The notes under the pieces were generated by a model. The model was not told the DNA's origin. It ran no database searches and saw only the letters and a list, made by a program, of their open reading frames with translations. A stretch of DNA of 64,000 bases from Antilocapra americana. Taxonomy: Eukaryota; Chordata; Mammalia; Artiodactyla; Antilocapridae. Shown here piece after piece: positions 32,870 through 44,459 of the stretch. Where the stretch lies: NCBI GenBank assembly GCA_007570785.1, contig ML664161.1, forward strand, positions 47,460,154 to 47,524,153, in the 5' to 3' direction. Within the stretch, counting starts at the first letter, position 1. The number at the start of each line of letters is the position of its first letter. The position numbers were made by a program, and so were the translations under genes.

Positions 32870-32955
32870 TGATCCTGCAAGTCTGTATTACTTTTTCATC
32901 TTTGGATCCTTGGCAATGAGCCTAGTTCCTGGCATATACTGGGTACTCAATATAA
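32870..32955 (+). mobile_element. L2 3'-end relic
   Basis: 'tgagcctagttcctggcata' followed by 'tactgggtactcaatataat' follows the L2 3' terminus, where '...gtgcctggcacatagtagg' and 'cgctcaataaat' are usual. Confidence 0.55.
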
Positions 32956-33797
32956 TCTCAAAAAGGGGAATGTGAGTTTTGTACTTGTTCTAATGAATTT
33001 GGATGTTACACTGAAGGCCCTGGGGACAGGTTGAAGGATTTCAAGTGAGGCCAATGAGATGACATTCCTCTTTTCTAACCATGCAGTTGACAACATTCTG
33101 GGGATAAAAACTGAAGCAGATCTAACATATGCAAAGAACGGCTAGGGATTATAGTAAACTTCCTCTTGTGGACTATTAAACTTCCACAAACATTAAGGCA
33201 GATGTAAGATTGTCTGTTTCATCTGAATCAGAGAAAACTCAAATCTGCTTCCACAGTTGCCTTGACTATGAAATTCAGACATGGGTCAGAGTACCAGACA
33301 GCTCACAGTACATTTCTATTGACCTGTGTGGTGCTCTCCTAGCTAACAAAACTCTTCTGATAAAGTGATAGTTTGGTTTCTAAGCACGTTTTTGCTGTGA
33401 GAAGATGTGTGAAGAACAGGCCAATAGAAAATGTCTTGTACAAAGGTCCTTTTTTTCCAATGTCTTTTCAGCTTCTTTGGAGATTTTGCTCTAAGCTCTG
33501 GTTATCGGTAACTTCTCACACTCAAAGGTTCAATCGAAGAAAACACTAGTTTGTACATGATTCCCATCAGGGCAAAATGGCATTATCTACTTGAGGCTGT
33601 AAGACTGCAGATGAAAGGGGATTGGACATCAAGTCACTAGAATATCTGGCTGTCAGGTGGAAAATGGCAACTAGTCAGCTGTATAAAATGACTTACAAGC
33701 CTCTCTCACAAAGTCAAATATTTATCTGAATGAACTCAGAACATAATCTTGACCCACCCAGTCTTATCTTTGGCTTTTCACTTACTTGAGTTACATC
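32956..33797. other. unassigned sequence
   Basis: Possible remnant of an old LINE at about 33000-33065 ('gaaggatttcaagtgaggcc'), not assigned. No open frame. Confidence 0.45.
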
Positions 33798-33950
33798 CAT
33801 TCATTCACTCAACGAATAACTCTTGAGAGCCTATTTTACCAAAAGCCCCACTCTGGATGTGTGAAGTAAAATGATAACTAAATTTAAAAAGGCCCCATTT
33901 TCATTGCACTACTTCTTGGAAATCTACAGTTAGGGCAATCTTCTCATGAC
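33798..33950 (-). mobile_element. L2 3'-end relic (reverse)
   Basis: 'ccattcattcactcaacgaa' and 'taactcttgagagcctattt' resemble the reverse complement of the L2 tail. Strongly diverged. Confidence 0.45.
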
Positions 33951-35835
33951 TTCTGAAATACAGTCTAATTAGTCCTACACTCACACTTGGTTTGTGACCT
34001 CATTCTCAGAATACACAATTCTGCAGTTCAAAGATTCACCCTTTATCTCTTCTGTGAATCTTCCTTACTATTCTGGCTCCAAATAATTGCTTTGTTTCAC
34101 AAATTTTAGCTCTTAGTTATATAACATGTTACACTCCCACTGATACATCACCTGAAAGAACATACAGAGATACACTGATAAATAGATATCACAGCATAAC
34201 GTTTTCTAACTATTCATTTACACTGCAAATACAGAAGAGTATTTACAATTGAGAATGTCTCTGAAACACCCTCAGCAGGACTGAATTCCAACTAGTTCAT
34301 ATAAGCTTTGGAAAAGATGAACTTAAAGTAATTGTTTTATCCTTTAGGTCAGAATCCACTTAAGAAGTATGATTAGATTTGTCCCATGTTCAATGGGAGG
34401 ATATTATTAGGACCTCATGTGACAAGTTACATTTTTCAATTGTGAATTTTTGAAAGTTGGCATGTAACGAAATGAAGAAAAGAGAGAAAAGAAATTCTAC
34501 TGCTCATCATCCTCTAAAGAACATATAAAGCTGTCACAGAGGAGAACAATGGAGCTGTTCTCTACCCTCTAGCTGAAATACTCCAGAAACAGGAGATTAA
34601 AATGTGAGTTGATCCTCATTGCCATGCCTGAAAGAAAGTATGCTGTGGGTTTTATGAACAACTTGCCAGTACAGTCAGGCTCAGGAGATAATCTGAAATT
34701 TATTATCTATAAACTGCTTAACACAAATAGGAAGCTAAGTCAAATAGGACATAGAAAACTGAAAAAATACTGAGACTTTTGTAGTGTAAAAATTTTTACT
34801 CCACTTCCTCATCTCAGTTTCCCATCCACTGTCTGAACAATCCCCTTACCTCCCAAAAAGCCTGAAAATATGTCTTCACTCTTCACAGAGTAAGATTTTC
34901 AATCTCTTTTCCTCTTATATCAAAATATCAAAGGAGTTGCTGTCTTTGTACACTGCACTGTCGTATGACACTCAAACGGAAAAAAGAGTGCTTCGCATTC
35001 TTTTAAGCAGTGAATTCCCCTCAGTACATTAAGAGCTGGGCAGAGCATTTACTTGAGAGTTGTCAAAAAGGTCAGATGTTATGGAGGCATACTGTGGTGT
35101 ATATGATTAAAAAAGATTTTATTTAATCCAATCTTTTGTAATCACAAAAATTCATTTTCCACAACCATCAATCGACTCAACTGAATATTTTATAACCTAT
35201 ATACATACCATCACTGAAAAGCATACCAAATTACTGCTATTTCAATTGCAACTTTAGGAATTTTCAAGTTATATATAATTTTTAAAAAAGCTTTTTAATA
35301 TTGGCACTGATTAACAATGAGTTCATTTTTAATTAGAAATTGAATGTAAGAACTATTTAAGACTGTTCTAATTTTTAGAAGGTATGTCAGTAATTGTCAG
35401 TGGGGATGGGTGTTAAATTAAACATAAACTGAAATGCCTGGGATACATGGTAGTGTCTTAAAGTGTACTTATTGAGTAAATGAATATATAATTACTATTT
35501 TCAGTAAGTTTTGATGGGAAGAAAATTGGACTAAAATTCTTTGGCACTGTTGAAGCTATCCCAAATGAACTTGTTTGTTTCTCAAGTTCCTCCTGAAAGA
35601 AAATGTCCCTGCCTTGAATAGAATTCAGCCCAAACTAAGACAATTCTTCAACTAGGCACTTAATCATCAGCAGTGTCTGACCCCACCAGGTCATCCTAGG
35701 CAATTTTCAAAAAGGCAATGAAAGAAAAATTTATCTGAGATTGGTTGAAGTGGGGAGTAGTATTATTCTGAGTTGCTTATTTGATTTCTATGCAAGGGTA
35801 AAAAAACAAAAAAACAAACAAAAACTCTCACTTTT
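33951..35835. other. unassigned sequence
   Basis: The longest stretch in this part without a recognised repeat. AT-rich, with no open frame above background. An A-rich run (35800-35826) precedes the antisense L1. Confidence 0.5.
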
Positions 35836-36760
35836 TTACCTCTTCCAGTATTAACTGAGATATAATTGACATACAGCACTGTGTAAATTTAAGATGTGCA
35901 GCATAAAGATTTGCCTTATGTATATCATGAAATGATAATCACAGTAAGTTTAGAGAACATCCATCATCTAATACACATCCAAAATTAAAGCAACAGGGAA
36001 TATATTTTTCCTTGTGGTGAATCCTTAGGATTTACTCTTATCAACTTCATATGCAACATATAGCAGTGTTAATTATCCTTATCTGTTTCATATTACATCC
36101 CTTATTTACCTTATACATGGAATTTTGTACCTTCTGATTGCCTTTGTCCAATTCCCCCACCATCTCATCCACTGCTTCTGAGTGCCACAAATCTAATCTC
36201 TTTCTATGAGTTTGTTTACTTTGGAAGCATAAGTGACCTACACCACCATGTTAGTTTCTGTTACACAACATAGTGATTAGATAATTCTATATATTTCAAA
36301 ATAACATCATTCTAAATCTAGTTCCCATTTGTCCCCATATAAAGGTATTACATAATCATTGACTGTATTCCCCACACTATACATTTCATACTGGTGACAT
36401 TTGTTTTTCAATTGGAAGTTTTTACTTCTTAATCTTCCTTATTTATTACTCTCTTCCACCATGTACCCTCTTCTCCTTTGGCCATCATCAGTTTCTCCTC
36501 TGTATCTATGATTCTATTTCTGTTTTGTTATGTGTGTTCATTATTTTTTCTTTTAGATTTCACGTAAAAGTGAAATTATGTAATATTTTTCTTTCTCAGA
36601 TTATTTCACTTAGCATAATACCCTCTAGGTTTATCCATGCTGATGCAAACGGTAAGATTTTATTCTTTTTATGGTTGAGTATTATTTCATTTTATATGTA
36701 TACCACATCTTCTTTATCAATTCATTTATTGATGGACACTTAGGTTGCTTCAATATCTTG

Positions 36761-36974
36761 AAACTGAAATTGAAACATTTGCTTAGTTGTGTCTGACTCT
36801 TTGTGACCCCATGGACTCTAGCCCACCAGGCTCCTCTGTCCATGGGATTCTCTAGGCAAGAATACTGGAGTGGGTTGCCAATTTTCTTCTCCAGGCGATC
36901 CCTGGGCTGGGATTGAACCCAGGTCTTCTGCATCACAGACAGATTCTTTGCCATCTGAGCCACCAGGGAAGCCC
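36761..36974 (-). mobile_element. Bov-tA SINE in old L1
   Basis: Minus-strand copy ending with 'gagccaccagggaagccc'. The L1 text 'gcttcaatatcttg' on the left resumes as 'actgtaaataatttgtaatg' on the right. Confidence 0.93.
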
Positions 36975-38410
36975 AGTTACTGTAAATAATTTGTAATGAA
37001 CATAAGTGTGCATTCATATTTTTAAATTAGTGTTTTCATTTTCTCCAGATAAATAGGAATAAAATTGTGGGATAATGCAATAGTACTGTTTTTGATTTTT
37101 TGAGAAACTGTCTTGCATAGTGGCTATACCAATTTATATTAACACCAACAGTGCACAAGGATTCCCCTCTTACCAGATCTTTGCCAATACTTGATATTTT
37201 TTCTGTCTCATAACAGCCATTCTGATAGGTGTGTAATAATAACATTATGGTGCTAACTTGCATTTCCCTGATGTGTAGTGATATTGAGCATTTTTTTCGT
37301 GTTATTAGCCATTTGCATATTTTCTTAAAATATTCAAGTCTTCCATTTTTAAATTGTGTTGTCCATTTTTATGATGTTGAATTCTATGAGTTCTTTGTAA
37401 TTTTGGATATTAAGCCCTCATCAGATATGTAATCTGAAAATTCTCCAGTTTTGTAGGCAAACTTTTTTCATTTTGTCAGTAGTTTTCTTGTATGCAAAAA
37501 TTTTTAGTGTGATGTAGTCTCATTTGTTTATTTTGGCATTTGTGTGCCCTTGTCTGAGAATACATTCATAAAATATATTTCTCAGACTGCTGTCAGAGAG
37601 CACACTGCTTATGTTTTATAATTTCAGATCTTCCATTATGGTGTTTACTCCACTTTGACTTTATTTTGGTATATGGTATAAGAAAGTAGTAGAGTTTAAT
37701 TCTTTTGCAGGTAGCTGTTCAGTTTTATTAATACCATTTATTGAAGAGACTGTCTTTTATCCATTTTGTATTCTTGCTTCTTTCATTGCAGATTAATTTC
37801 CCATAAAAGTGTGGGTTAATTTCTGTACTTTCTAGTCTATTTCATTGATCCATGTGTCTGTTTTTGTTCAAGTACAGTATTATTTTGATTATTGTCACTT
37901 TGTTATATTCAGAAATCAGGGAGCATGATACTTCCAGTTTTGTTCTTTTTTCTTAAGATTGTTTTGGCTATTTGGAGATCTTTGTGTTTTCATACAAATT
38001 TTAGAATTATTTGTTTAAGTTCTGTGAAAAATGCCCTTGGTATTTGATAAGGTAGACTACCTTTGATATTAATACTATGGCCACTTTAATAATACTAATT
38101 CTTCTAATTAATGAGCAAGGTATATGTTTCCACCTGTTTGTGTCATCTTTAATTTCTTACATCAACATTATGTAGTTTTTAGAGGGCAGAGTTTTCATCT
38201 CCTTCATTAGATTTATTACTAGGTATTTAACTTTTTTATGTGACTGTAAACAGGACTGTTTTCTAAATTTCTTTTCCTAAGAGTTCACTAACAGTGTATA
38301 GAAATATAACATATTTGTTTATTAGTTTGTTTAATGCATCTTGATCAAGATCATTGATGAGTTCAACTATTATTTTGGTAGTATATTTAAGATTTACTAT
38401 GTATAATATC

Positions 38411-38690
38411 AGGTTTCCCAGGTGGTGCTAGTGGTAATGAACCCACCTGCCAGTGCAGGAGACATAAAAGACTCGGGTTTGATCCCTAGGTTGGGAAGAT
38501 CCCCTGGAGGAGGTCATGGCAACCTACTCGAGTATTCTTGCCTGAAGAAACCAAAGAACAGAGGAGTCTGGCAATACTGAGTGTGTTGGGATGCAAAGAG
38601 TTGGACACGACTGAAGCAACTTAGCACAGCCTTCCCTTGTGGCTCAGATGGTGAAGAACCCTCCTGGAATGCCGGAGACCTGGGTTGGGT
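38411..38690 (+). mobile_element. Bov-tA SINE plus a second SINE head, inside L1 RT motif
   Basis: A complete plus-strand Bov-tA (38411-38627) is followed by only the head of another (38629-38690, 'ccttcccttgtggctcagat' to 'gacctgggttgggt'). On the minus strand the L1 reads 'ctatcactgcagat' on one side and 'tgatattatacatag' on the other, so the insertion sits within the codons of the FADD catalytic motif. No exact target duplication was found, and a few L1 bases are missing. Confidence 0.88.
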
Positions 38691-38707
38691 TATCTGCAGT
38701 GATAGTT

Positions 38708-38860
38708 TTACTTCTTCCATGCTAATTTGGACGCCTTTAATTTCTTTTTCTTATCTGACAGCTGCTTTAGGACTTCCAATATTACACTGAATAAAAGTGG
38801 TGAGAGTGAGAATCCCTGTCTTACTGCTAATTTTAGAGAAAATGCTTTCAGCTTTTCTTC
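38708..38860 (-). pseudogene. L1 ORF2 RT remnant (motif before FADD)
   Basis: On the minus strand 'RQGFSLSPLLFSVILEVL' matches the L1 RT segment that precedes the catalytic loop. It is cut on one side by the 38411-38690 insertion and on the other by Bov-A2. Confidence 0.75.
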
Positions 38861-38875
38861 CATTAGTATGATGTT

Positions 38876-39153
38876 CGGAGAAGGCAATGGCACCCCACTC
38901 CAGTACTCTTGCCTGGACAATCACATGGACGGAGAAGCCTGGTAGGCTGAAGTCCATGGGGTCGCTAGGAGTTGGACACCACTGAGCGACTTCACTTTCA
39001 CTTTGCACTTTGCACTTTCATGCATTGGAGAAAGAAATGGCAACCCACTCCAGTGTTCTTGCCTGGAGAATCTCAGGGATGGCGGAGCCTGGAGGGCTAC
39101 CATCTGTGGGGTCACAGAGTCGGACATGACTGAAGCGACTTAGCAGCAGGAGC
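38876..39153 (+). mobile_element. Bov-A2 SINE
   Basis: Two BovB-derived monomers in tandem without a tRNA head, joined by 'cttcactttcactttgcac' and ending 'gaagcgacttagcagcagg'. Target duplication ATGATGTT is exact at 38868-38875 and 39154-39161. This family is characteristic of ruminants. Confidence 0.95.
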
Positions 39154-39410
39154 ATGATGTTAGCTGTGGGCTTCTCATACATGGTCTTTATTATGTTGAG
39201 GTATGTTCCCTCTATGCCCACATTGCTTAGAATTTTTATCATGAATGGATGTTGAATTTTGTCAAAAGCTTTTTCTAAATCTATTGAGATGATCATATGG
39301 TTTTTATTCTTTAGTTTGTTAATGTGGTATATGACACTGATTAATATGTGGATATTGAACGATACTTGCATGCCTGGGATAAATCCCACTTGATTATGAT
39401 GTATGATCAT
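39154..39410 (-). pseudogene. L1 ORF2 RT remnant (motif A region)
   Basis: About 85 open codons on the minus strand with '[17 protein letters not shown]' and '[18 protein letters not shown]'. The aspartate in '[10 protein letters not shown]' is the motif A catalytic residue. The frame is lost at the Bov-A2 junction. Confidence 0.85.
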
Positions 39411-40001
39411 TTTAATGCACTATTTTAATGCATTATTGAATTTAGTTACTTATATTTTATTGAGGATTTTTATATCTATGTTCATCAGTGTTATTGGCCT
39501 GTAACTGTCCTATATTCTAATATCTTTGACTGATTTTAGTATCTGGTTGATGCTGGCTTTGTAAAATGAGTGCAAAAGCATTCCTTCCTCTATAACTTTT
39601 TGGAATAGTTTGCGAAAGATGGGTATTAACTCTTCTCCAAATGTTTAGTAGAATTCACCTGTGAAGCTCTCTGGTGCTGATTTGTTTGTTAGGCGTTTTT
39701 CCATTACTGATTCAACTTCACCACTGGTAACTGATCTATTCATATTTTTTATTTCTTCTTAATTTAGTCTTGGGAGACTGTACATTTCTGGGAATTTTTC
39801 TATTTCTTCTAGGGTTGTCAATTTTATTGGTATATAATTATTTACAGTATCACTTATAATATTTGGTATTTCTCTAATATCAGCTATAACTTCTTTTTCA
39901 CATCTGATTTTATTTACTTGGATACAATTTTTTTCTAGATGAGATTGGTTAGAAGGTTTATCAATTTTTTTAAATTTTCAAAGAACCAGCCATTATTTTC
40001 G

Positions 40002-40158
40002 TTCATCTTTTTTTTTTTCTTTACATTATTGTGTTGGTTTTGCCATACATTGACATGAATCTGCCATGGGTATACATGTGTTCCCCTTCTAGAACCCCCC
40101 TCCCACCTCCCTCCTGATTCCATCTCTCTGGGCCATCCCGGTGCACCAGCCCTGAGCA
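40002..40158 (-). mobile_element. L1-BT-like 3' end, 157 bp
   Basis: T-run, then 'ttgccatacattgacatgaa', 'tgccatgggtatacatgtgt', ending 'gtgcaccagccctgagca'. TTCATCTTTT flanks it at 39992-40001 and 40159-40168. The old L1 reads across the site, so this is a very 5'-truncated young L1 inside an old one, same strand. Confidence 0.9.
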
Positions 40159-41754
40159 TTCATCTTTTGTATTGTTTTTAATCTCCATTTTATCTATTTC
40201 TGCTCTCGTCTTTATGACTTCTTTCCTTTTACTAACCTTGGGTTTGTTTATTCTTCTTTTTCTAGTTCCTTTAAATGTATGATTAGGTTTCTTGAGATTT
40301 TTGTTTGTTTGTTTCCTAAGGTAGGCTTGTATCACTACCCTCTTAGAATTACTTTCACTATGCCCCATAGATTTGGATTGTTGTATTTTCATTTTCATTT
40401 ATCTCCAGGTATTTTTTTTTAAATTTCTTCTTTGAATTCTTCAGTGAGACATTGGTCCTTTTATAGCATATTGTTCAGTCTCGACATGTTTCTTTTTTTT
40501 TGCAATTTTTTCCCCTTGTAGTTGCTTTCTTGTTTCATAGCATTGTAGTCAGAAAACATGCTTAATATGATTTTAATCTTCTTAAATTCATTGAGGCTTA
40601 TTTTGTGGACAAGTATATTATCTTTCCTAGAGAATGTTATGTGCACTTTGAAAGAATGTATATTTTGTTGCTTTTGGATGGATTGTTCTATTTATATCTA
40701 TTAAGCCAGATGATCTAATTTTAACTTTAAGGCCAGTGTTTTTTGTTGATGTTCTGTCTGGATAATCTTCCCTTTGTTGTAAATGGAGTATTAAAATCCC
40801 CTATTATTATTGTGTTACTGTCAATTTCTCCCTTTATGTCTGTTAGTATTTTAGGTGCTCCTATGATGAGTGAGTGTATATTTACAATTGTTATATCTTC
40901 TTCCTGGATCAGTTCCTTTGATCATTATGTAATGTCCTTCTTTGTCTCTTGTTGAAGTCTTAGTTTTAAGTGTATTTTCTCTAAGTATTGTTACTCACCT
41001 TTCTTTTTGTTTCTACTTGCAAAGAATAACTTCTTCCATCTCCTCACTTCAGTCTCTTGTGAATTTAGATCTGAACTGTCTCTTATAGGCAGCATATATA
41101 TGTCTTCTTTTAGTATTCTTTCAGTCAGTATATATTTTGACTGCAGCATTTAGTCCATTTACATTTAACATAATTATTGATAAGTATGTACTTATTGTCA
41201 TTTGTTAACTGTTTTCTGGTTGTTTCTGCAGTTACTTGTTCCTTTCTACTTTTACTCTCTCCCTTTGTGATTTAATGACTCTGTTTATTGTTATGCTTGA
41301 ATTCTTTTCTCTTTTCTGTGTTTCTGTCCTAGATGGTTGGTTTGTGGTATATCTTGCTATATATAGGGGTGTGTGTGTATGTATGTGTGTGTGTATAATT
41401 AGTTGAAGTTGATGATCTACATATGAACACATTTTCACAACCCTGTATTTTTATTACCTCTCCCGATGTTTACTGTTTGTGATATAACATTTATATCCTT
41501 TTGTTTTGTATATCTTTGTCTTTTAACCTTCCTACTAGCTTTATAAGTGATTATTAACTTTATTTTGTATTTGTCTTTACTAATGAGATTTTACCTTTCA
41601 TAATATTGATATTTATGGTTTTGACCTTTTCTTTTTTATTTACAGAAGTCCCTTTAACATTTCCTATAAAACTGATTTGTGGTGCTGAGCTCTTTTAGCT
41701 CTTGCTGCTCTGTAAAACTTTACATTTCCCTTCATATTTAAGTGATAGACTGGA

Positions 41755-42237
41755 ATGGGTGAATTTAACTCAGATGACCATTATATCTACTACTGTGGGC
41801 AGGAATCCCTTAGAAGAAATGGAATAGCCATCATAGTCAACAAAAGAGTCCGACATGAAGTACTCGGATGCAATCTCAAAAACGATAGAATGATCTCTGT
41901 TCATTTCCAAGACAAACCATTCAATATCATGGTAATTCAAGTCTATGCCTCAAACAGTAATGCTGAAGAAGCTGAAGTTGAAGAGTTTTATGAAGACCTA
42001 CAAGACCTTCTAGAACTAACATCTGAAAAAGATGTCCTTTTCATTATAGGGGACTGGAATGCAAAAGTAGGAATTCAAGAAACACCTGGAGTAACAGGCA
42101 AATTTGTCCTTGGAGTGAAGAATGAAGCAGGGCAAAGGCTAATAGAGTTCTGCCAAGATAATGCACTGGTCATTGCAAACACCCTCTTCCAACAACACAA
42201 GAGAAAACTCTACACATGGACATCACCAGATGGTTGA
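41755..42237 (+). pseudogene. BovB endonuclease remnant
   Basis: 160 open codons with 'SDDHYIYYCGQESLRRNG', 'NKRVRHEVLGCNLKNDRM', 'FIIGDWNAKVG' (catalytic aspartate and asparagine) and 'KLYTWTSPDG'. A stop directly after 'SPDG' removes the final motif. The N-terminal part with the catalytic glutamate is missing by 5' truncation. RTE endonucleases normally nick the target DNA. Confidence 0.9.
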
Positions 42238-42366
42238 CATTGACATTAAATTGATTGTATTCTTTGAAGCCAAAGATGGAGAAGCTCTATACAGTCAGCA
42301 AAAACAAGAACAGGAGAAGACTATAGCTCAGATCATGATCACTTTATTGCCAAATTCAGACTTAAA

Positions 42367-42976
42367 TTGAAGAAAGTGGAGAAAACCACTAGACCATTCA
42401 GGTATGACCTAAATCAAATCGCTTCTGACTATACAGTGGAAGTGAAAAATAGATTTAAAGGACTGGATCTGATAAACAGAATGTCTGATGAACTATGGAT
42501 AGAGGTTCATGACATTGTACAGGAGACAGGAATCAAGAACATCCCCAAGAAAAAGAATTGCAAAAAAGCAAAATGGCTGTCTGAGGAGGTCTTACAAATA
42601 GCTGTGAAAAGACAGGAAGTGAAAGCAAAGGAGAAAAGGAAAGATATACCATTTGAATGCGGAGTTCCAAAGAATAGCAAGGAGAGATAAGAGAGCCTTC
42701 CTCAAGGATCAATGCAAAGAAATAGAGGAAAACAATAGAATGGGAAAGACTAGAGATCTCTTCAAGAAAATTAGAGATACCAAGGGAACATTTTATGCAA
42801 TGATGGGCTCTATAAAAGATAGAAATGAAAGGGACCTAATAGAAGCAGACAATATTAGGAAGAGGTGGCAAGAATACACAGAAGAACTGTACAAAAAAGA
42901 TCTTCATGACCCAGATAATCACTATGGTGTGATCACTCACCTAGAGCCAGACATCCTGGAATGTGAAGTCAAGTAG
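42367..42976 (+). pseudogene. BovB linker remnant between endonuclease and RT
   Basis: Two overlapping open stretches (42367-42690 and 42653-42976) joined by a frameshift near 42660. They are charged, with 'KNRFKGLDLINRMSDELW', 'KAKWLSEEVLQIAVKRQE' and 'EADNIRKRWQEYTEELYK'. No catalytic residues are expected here. Confidence 0.8.
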
Positions 42977-42993
42977 GCCTTAGAAACATCACT

Positions 42994-43257
42994 ATGAACA
43001 AAGCTAGTGGACGTGAGAGAATTCCAGCTGCGTCATTTCAAATTCTAAAAGATGATTCTGTGAAAGTGCTGCACTCAATATGCCAGCAAATTTGGAAAAC
43101 TCAGCAGTGGTCACAGGACTGGAAAAGGTCAGTTTTCATTCCAATCCCAAAGAAAAGCAATGCCAAAGAATGCTCAAACTACCACATGATTCTATTCATC
43201 TCACACGCTAGTAAAGTAATGCTTAAATTCTCCAAGCCCGGCTTCAGCAATATGTGA
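42994..43257 (+). pseudogene. BovB RT fingers remnant
   Basis: 87 codons with 'GIPAASFQILKDDSVKVL'-like start (here 'ERIPAASFQILKDDS'), 'IWKTQQWSQDWKRSVFIP' and 'IPKKSNAKECSNYHMI'. The stop at the end interrupts the chain before motif A. Confidence 0.8.
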
Positions 43258-43611
43258 ACTGTGAACTTCAAGATGTTCAAGCTGGTTTTAGAAACAGCAG
43301 AGGAACCAGAGATTAAATTGCCTACATCCGATGGATCATCAAAAAAGCAAGAGGGTTCCAAAAAACATCTATTTCTGCTTTATTGACTACACCAAAGCTT
43401 TTGACTGTGTGGATCACAATAAACTGTGGAAAATTCTGAAAGAAATGGGCATACCAGACCACCTGACCTGCATCTTGAGAAACCTGTAAGCAGGTTAGAA
43501 GCAACAGTTAGAACTGGACATGGAACAACAGACTGGTTCCAAATAGAAAAAGGAGTACGTTAAGGCTATACACTGTCACCTTGCTTATTTAACTTACATG
43601 CAGAGTACATC

Positions 43612-43950
43612 ATGAGAAATGCTGGGCTGGAAGAAGCACAAGCTGGAATCAAGATTGTTGGGGGAAATATCAGTAACCTCATATATGCAGATGACACCAC
43701 CCTTATGGCAGAAAGTGAAGAAGAACTAAAGAACCTCTTGAGGAAAGTGAAAGAAGAGAGTGTAAAAGTTGGCTTAAGGCTCAACATTCAGAAAACTAAG
43801 ATCATGGCATGCGTTCCCATCACTTCATGGCAAATAGATGAGAAAACAGTGGAAACAGTGACTGACTTTATTTTTCTGGGCTCCAAAATCACTTCAGATG
43901 GTGATTGCAACAATGGAATTAAAAGACACTCCTATAAAAGAAAGTTATGA
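43612..43950 (+). pseudogene. BovB RT palm remnant with intact YADD
   Basis: 112 open codons; YADD lies at residues 25-28 ('NLIYADDTTLMAESEEELKN'), followed by 'LNIQKTKIMACVPITSW' and 'DFIFLGSKITSDGDC'. A 1-bp-type frameshift near 43935 moves the rest into the overlapping frame (43947-44165, 'VVMYGCESW'). Confidence 0.88.
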
Positions 43951-44459
43951 CCAACCTAGACAGTATATTAAAAAGCAGAGACACTACTTTGCCAACAAAG
44001 GTCCATCTAGTCAAGGCTATGATTTTTCTAGTGGTCATGTATGGATGTGAGAGTTGGACTATAAAGAAAGCTGAGCGTCAAAAAAACATGCTTTTGAACT
44101 GTGGTGTTGGAGAAGACTCTTTAGAGTCCCCTGGACTGCAAGGAGATCCAACCAGTCCATCCTAAAGGAGATCAGTCCTGGGTGTTCATTGGAAGGACTG
44201 ATGTGGAAGCTGAAACTCCAATACTGTGGCTACCTGATGTGAAGAGATGTCTCATTGGAAAAGACCTTGATACTGAGAAAGACTGAGGGCAGAAGGAGAA
44301 AGGGACGACAGAGGATGAGATGGTTGGATGGCATCACTGACTCAATGGACATGAGTTTGGGTAAACTCTGGGAGCTGGTGATGGACAGGGAGGCCTGTCA
44401 TGCTGTGGTTCATGGGTTTGCAAAGTGTCTCACACAACTGAGCGACTAAACTCAACTGA

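Larger units (their letters stand above)
41746..44459 (+). mobile_element. BovB LINE, about 2.7 kb, inserted in old L1
   Basis: Starts inside the endonuclease ('tagactggaatgggtgaatt') and runs through linker, RT and C-terminal domain to 'gagcgactaaactcaactg'. Five or more frameshifts and stops divide the ORF. It is opposite in strand to its L1 host. It lacks the 5' leader and the first part of the endonuclease that the copy at 20.9 kb retains. Confidence 0.95.

Noticed and set aside
39935..40398. Lysine-rich minus-strand open frame of 125 codons
   Set aside because: Part is old L1 ORF2 text and part is translation of the inserted L1-BT 3' UTR (40002-40158), so it is a fortuitous fusion frame.
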